Source of the DNA: a bacterium
Lineage (GTDB): Bacteria > Krumholzibacteriota > Krumholzibacteriia > LZORAL124-64-63
Length of the DNA stretch: 35,455 nt
Direction: 5' to 3'
Assembly (NCBI GenBank): GCA_014730255.1
Contig: WJIQ01000064.1
Span: 1-35,455 of the forward strand
The notes under the pieces were generated by a model. It did no database searches. It was not told the origin of the DNA and saw nothing but the letters and a program-made list of their open reading frames with translations. Made by a program: the position numbers and the translations under genes. Every line of letters begins with the position of its first letter. The first letter of the stretch is position 1. Of the stretch, positions 32,626 to 35,455 are shown one piece after another.

Positions 32626-33456
32626 GTGCAACTGGCCGAGTACCGCACCTCCCGCTGGCAGGACCTGCGCAGGCAGACCGGGATCGTCCTGGCCTACTTC
32701 GCGCAGTTCCTGAAGATGCGCCTGGCCTACCGCGTCGATTTCCTGGTCGACCTCGGCGCCAACCTCTTCGCCATCGGCGTGCAGCTGGCCACCCTGGGCG
32801 TGCTGTTCAGCAAGGTCCCGGCGCTCAAGGGCTGGAGCTTCGAGTCGGTGCTCTTCATTTACGGCTTCAGCCTGCTGCCCCTGGGGCTCTTCAACCTCAT
32901 CAGCATCAACCTCTACCGGTTCGCCGAACGCTACATCGCCGAGGGCAACCTCGACCGGGTCCTGCTCCGGCCGGTCAATCCGCTGGCCCAGGTGCTGTGC
33001 GAGTCGTTCAACATGTCGGGTCTGAACGAACTGCTCCTCGGCACCGGGGTGATGATCTACGCGGCGAACCAGCTCGAGCTCGCGGTGGGGCCGCTCGACA
33101 TCCTGGTCCTGCTCGTGCTCGTGCCGTCGGCCGCGGTCATCTATGCCTCGGTCTTCCTGATGGTCACCGCCGTGTCGTTCTGGCACGAGGACCGCATGGG
33201 GCTCGCGCCGCCGATCTACAACGTGATCCGCTTCGCGCGCTACCCCTTGACCATCTACGGCAAGGGCGTGCAGATTTTCCTGATGTTCGTGCTCCCGTTC
33301 GCCTGGGTGGCCTACATGCCCGCCACCTGGTTCGTGGGCGACGCGGAGCAGACGCGCTGGGCGCTGCTGACGCCCCTGGTGGCGGTGCTGTTCGGCGGGC
33401 TCGCGATGATGGTGTGGCGCGCGGGGCTGCGTCGTTACGAGAGCACCGGCAACTGA
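32626..33456 (+). CDS. ABC-2-type exporter permease subunit 2
   Basis: A 276-residue membrane protein of the same class as the preceding one, with about six helices. It has an N-terminal YFAQFLKMRLAYRVDFLVDLGANLF, then IYGFSLLPLGLFNLISINLYRFAERYIAEGNLDRVLLRPVNPL, the characteristic cytoplasmic loop phrase of these subunits. Hydrophobic segments through LVLLVLVPSAAVIYASVFLMVTAVSFW and LMFVLPFAWVAYMPATWF follow. It starts at GTG with GGAGGA upstream, inside the end of the first permease gene. Together with the ATPase and subunit 1 it makes a complete exporter. An exported protein of unknown function is encoded 11 nt downstream. Confidence 0.9.
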   Translation: MQLAEYRTSRWQDLRRQTGIVLAYFAQFLKMRLAYRVDFLVDLGANLFAIGVQLATLGVLFSKVPALKGWSFESVLFIYGFSLLPLGLFNLISINLYRFAERYIAEGNLDRVLLRPVNPLAQVLCESFNMSGLNELLLGTGVMIYAANQLELAVGPLDILVLLVLVPSAAVIYASVFLMVTAVSFWHEDRMGLAPPIYNVIRFARYPLTIYGKGVQIFLMFVLPFAWVAYMPATWFVGDAEQTRWALLTPLVAVLFGGLAMMVWRAGLRRYESTGN

Positions 33457-33467
33457 GGAGACGACCG

Positions 33468-34130
33468 ATGCGAGCGTTCCTGATCCTGGCGGTCGGCCTG
33501 GTGGCGGCCGGAGCGGCCGCGGCCTCGGACTTCTGCGGCGGCAACGGCATCGTCGCGCTGTCCTTCACCGAGGGGCCGGAAGCGACCGCGATCACGACCG
33601 TCGAACCGGGCGAGGCCGGCCTGACCACCGTCGCGGTCCACGCCATCCTCGACGACGTCACGCCGGTCGACGGCCCCGGGGGCGTGGTGCTGGCCATCGG
33701 CGGCTTCGAGATGGCCCTGCGGGTGACCGGCGCCGAGCCGCTGTCGATCGCCAAGCGGATCCTCGTCCCGCACCGCGACTTCGGCCCGACGCCCCGCCAG
33801 ATCTGGGCGGGCGTGGCCTCGGATGGCGAGCGCATCGACCAGGGGCCGCTGCCGCTGGTCGCGTGGACCGTGACGTTCACCGGGAAGGTCGAGGACGTGC
33901 GCTTCGACCTCGATCCGGCCGGCCTGCTCAGCTGCGAGGACCTGCCCGGGTGCGCGGATTCGGGCGCCAGCGCGCTCTATAGCGGGGCGGTGGACGTCGC
34001 GCAGGAGGGGTTCCTGTTCGGCGCTGGCTGCATGCCGGCCGTCCTCAATCCCACCGGCGAGCCGGATCTCCAGCCCGTGCCGTGCACGGTCGCCGTGACC
34101 GACGTCGGGATCTTCCAGCCGCGCCCGTAG
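33468..34130 (+). CDS. Exported protein of unknown function
   Basis: A 220-residue protein. MRAFLILAVGLVAAGAAAAS is a signal peptide. The mature part is beta-rich, without a recognisable domain, and has five cysteines (FCGG, LSCEDLPGCAD, AGCMP, VPCTV). The sequence has alternating hydrophobic strands (TTVAVHAILDDVTPVDG, GGVVLAIGGFEMALRVTG, LVAWTVTFTGKVEDVRFDL). It looks like a compact Ig- or jelly-roll-like fold, but this is only an impression. It lies 11 nt after the ABC-2 permease with its own GAGGAG ribosome-binding site, so it is probably cotranscribed with the exporter. The 3' end is only 4 bp from the end of the convergent epimerase gene. No sorting domain is present. Confidence 0.8.
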   Translation: MRAFLILAVGLVAAGAAAASDFCGGNGIVALSFTEGPEATAITTVEPGEAGLTTVAVHAILDDVTPVDGPGGVVLAIGGFEMALRVTGAEPLSIAKRILVPHRDFGPTPRQIWAGVASDGERIDQGPLPLVAWTVTFTGKVEDVRFDLDPAGLLSCEDLPGCADSGASALYSGAVDVAQEGFLFGAGCMPAVLNPTGEPDLQPVPCTVAVTDVGIFQPRP

Positions 34131-34134
34131 CCGG

Positions 34135-34575
34135 TCAGTGCCCTGGATCCATGCAGATCTCCATGAGCACGCCCGCGGTGCTCTTGGGGTGCAGGAAGGC
34201 GATCTGCTTGCCGCCGGCGCCGGTGCGCGGGGTCTCGTCGAGCAGGCGCAGACCGGCGTCCCGGCAGCGCTGCATGACGGCCTCGGCGTCCTCGGCGGCG
34301 AAGGCGATGTGGTGCAGGCCCGGCCCCTTCCTGGCGATGAACTTCGCGATGTTGCAGTCGTCGCTCATCGGAGCGAGCAGCTCGACGTGACCGACGGCGC
34401 CGGTGCGATCGAGCTTGAGCATGGCCACCTTGACCTGCTCGCTGGGCACCTCCTCGATCCGCTCGAGCTCCAGTCCCATCAGGTCGCGGTAGAGCGCGAG
34501 GGCCTCGTCGAGGTCCTCGACGGCGATGCCGATGTGGTCGACGAATCCGGCGGTTCCGGCGGGCAGCTCGCTCAT
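34135..34575 (-). CDS. mce: Methylmalonyl-CoA epimerase (VOC family)
   Basis: A 146-residue vicinal-oxygen-chelate protein of standard epimerase length. Two beta-alpha-beta-beta-beta modules carry the metal ligands: H14 in VDHIGIAVEDLDEAL, Glu in HVELLAPMSDD, His in GLHHIAFAAED and Glu in MEICMDP. The phrases ETPRTGAGGKQIAFLHPKSTAGVLMEI and GPGLHHIAF are typical of this enzyme. It interconverts (R)- and (S)-methylmalonyl-CoA in propionate/branched amino acid breakdown. GGAGGA lies 6 nt upstream. No methylmalonyl-CoA mutase is in view, but the neighbouring acyl-CoA genes fit the same metabolism. Confidence 0.93.
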   Translation of the reverse strand: MSELPAGTAGFVDHIGIAVEDLDEALALYRDLMGLELERIEEVPSEQVKVAMLKLDRTGAVGHVELLAPMSDDCNIAKFIARKGPGLHHIAFAAEDAEAVMQRCRDAGLRLLDETPRTGAGGKQIAFLHPKSTAGVLMEICMDPGH

Positions 34576-34622
34576 GGGGCGTCCTCCAGGCGGGGGTGGT
34601 CGTTTGCCGGTAAGTAAGCCCC

Positions 34623-34639
34623 TGCACCGGCGCGGTGCA
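34623..34639. repeat. 7-bp perfect inverted repeat between divergent mce and M29 genes
   Basis: TGCACCG-GCG-CGGTGCA. It sits just upstream of the candidate M29 promoter and 47 nt upstream of the mce start, where a divergent operator could lie. No T-run on either side supports a terminator. Confidence 0.35.
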
Positions 34640-34642
34640 AGG

Positions 34643-34672
34643 TTGCCTGGCCGGTCGTGGTCGGGGTATGCT
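34643..34672 (+). promoter_or_regulatory. Candidate promoter of the M29 aminopeptidase gene
   Basis: TTGCCT (34643-34648), an 18-nt spacer and TATGCT (34667-34672), 4 of 6 consensus bases each, end 29 nt before the ATG. Confidence 0.35.
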
Positions 34673-34701
34673 CCCGCCTCCCCGAACCGCGAGGAGGAGC
34701 C

Positions 34702-35455
34702 ATGGATCCGCGCAACCACACGCTCGCCAAACAGCTGATCGAGTACAGCGTCAAGCTGCAGCCGGGCGAGAAGATCTACCTGGAGATCAAGGGCCTGCAC
34801 GCCCTGGACCTGGGCAAGGCGCTCGTCAAGGCCGCCACCGAGGCCGGCGGCGTGCCCTTCTGGTACTACAACGACGAGGAGCTGAGCCGGCAGTTCATCA
34901 AGCACGCCGGCCAGGAGCAGTTCCAGAGCTGGGGCCGGTTCCACCGGCCGATCATGGAGGCGGTCGACGCGTACATCGGCGTCCGCGGATCCACCAACCC
35001 GTTCGACCTCGCCGACGTCGACGCCGAGCGCAACAAGTGGTACGAGAAGGCCTACTGGGACGAGGTCCACATCCCCGTGCGGCTGAAGAAGAAGTGGTGC
35101 GTGATGCGCTATCCGAACCCGGCCATGGCCCAGCTCGCCGAGCGGGCGACCGAGGAGTTCGCCGACTTCTACTTCGACGTCTGCTGCCTCGACTATGCGA
35201 AGATGAGCCGCGCGATGGACCCGCTGGCCGAGCTGCTCGAGGCCACCGACCGCGTGCAGTTGAAGGGGCCGGGCACCGATCTCGCGTTCTCGATCAAGGG
35301 GCTCGGCGCGGTCAAGTGCGACGGCGCCCGCAACATCCCCGACGGCGAGGTCTACACCGCGCCGGTCCGCGACAGCATGAACGGCGTGATCCAGTACAAC
35401 ACGGCCACCATGCGGGCGGGCGTGAAGTTCGAGAACATCCGGTTCACGGTCGAGA
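34702..35455 (+). CDS. M29-family aminopeptidase (AmpS/thermophilic metalloprotease type), 3' truncated
   Basis: 251 complete codons are visible and the frame is open to the window end. The N-terminus (DPRNHTLAKQLIEYSVKLQPGEKIYLEIKG) and the later phrase NIPDGEVYTAPVRDSMNGV are diagnostic of M29 metallopeptidases; the Glu in PDGEV is a metal ligand. The His/Asp ligands further on would be outside the window. These cytoplasmic enzymes use two metal ions to release N-terminal residues. The full protein should be about 370-410 residues. GAGGAGGAG lies just upstream of the ATG. It is divergent from mce, with 126 bp between. Confidence 0.92.
   Translation, partial: MDPRNHTLAKQLIEYSVKLQPGEKIYLEIKGLHALDLGKALVKAATEAGGVPFWYYNDEELSRQFIKHAGQEQFQSWGRFHRPIMEAVDAYIGVRGSTNPFDLADVDAERNKWYEKAYWDEVHIPVRLKKKWCVMRYPNPAMAQLAERATEEFADFYFDVCCLDYAKMSRAMDPLAELLEATDRVQLKGPGTDLAFSIKGLGAVKCDGARNIPDGEVYTAPVRDSMNGVIQYNTATMRAGVKFENIRFTVE

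Noticed and set aside
1-35455. CRISPR arrays, tRNA or rRNA genes, insertion sequences, prophage or toxin-antitoxin modules.
   Set aside because: None seen: no regularly spaced repeats, no cloverleaf or rRNA-like stretches, no transposase or integrase motifs. The HNH protein alone is not evidence of a mobile element.

Overview
The window is a high-GC, gene-dense bacterial chromosome segment. There is no gap over 300 bp, and I see no rRNA, tRNA, CRISPR array, prophage or insertion sequence. Two secreted enzymes end in the FlgD-like, type IX-style C-terminal domain of FCB-group bacteria. Together with the Omp85/TamB genes, the base composition and the many metallopeptidases, this suggests a Gram-negative FCB-superphylum lineage of the Eisenbacteria/Krumholzibacteria/Latescibacteria kind. 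That placement is an inference, not a measurement.

Layout. (1) 1-7921: an outer-membrane biogenesis operon read rightward. It holds a 5'-truncated TamA/BamA-like barrel, a TamB-like inner-membrane-to-outer-membrane bridge, and an unusual fusion of a zinc-peptidase domain, a TolB-type propeller and an Omp85 barrel. The genes overlap by 1 and 11 bp. (2) 7918-11194: an HNH endonuclease-family gene and a UvrD/PcrA helicase, divergent from each other. (3) 11252-15482: a secreted M6 metalloprotease and a secreted M1 aminopeptidase, tail to tail, both with sorting domains. The M6 leader carries a perfect 11-bp hairpin that buries its ribosome-binding site. (4) 15499-17689: a lone CheW and an orphan family-5 solute-binding lipoprotein. 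(5) 17830-21466: a two-gene signalling unit of a PAS-GAF-PAS sensor kinase whose phosphoacceptor His is Gln, overlapping a receiver-DUF3369-HD-GYP protein. (6) 21448-23169: a Gfo/Idh/MocA oxidoreductase and a secreted lamin-tail-domain protein. (7) 23269-26472: thiolase, 3-hydroxyacyl-CoA dehydrogenase and acyl-CoA dehydrogenase, without a crotonase. (8) 26458-27446: a leftward pair of small membrane proteins (DUF2752 and Yip1-like). (9) 27547-34130: a seven-gene rightward run of leucyl aminopeptidase, both exonuclease VII subunits, an ABC-2 exporter (ATPase and two permeases) and an unknown exported protein. (10) 34135-35455: methylmalonyl-CoA epimerase (leftward) and a 3'-truncated M29 aminopeptidase.

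Taken together, the window suggests a heterotroph that degrades protein (five metallopeptidase families, plus a possible peptide-binding lipoprotein) and feeds the products into acyl-CoA metabolism. Cell-envelope biogenesis and c-di-GMP signalling genes are interspersed. The points most worth following up are the peptidase-propeller-barrel protein in the Tam operon, the kinase/HD-GYP pair with damaged phosphotransfer residues, and the hairpin that hides the M6 protease ribosome-binding site.
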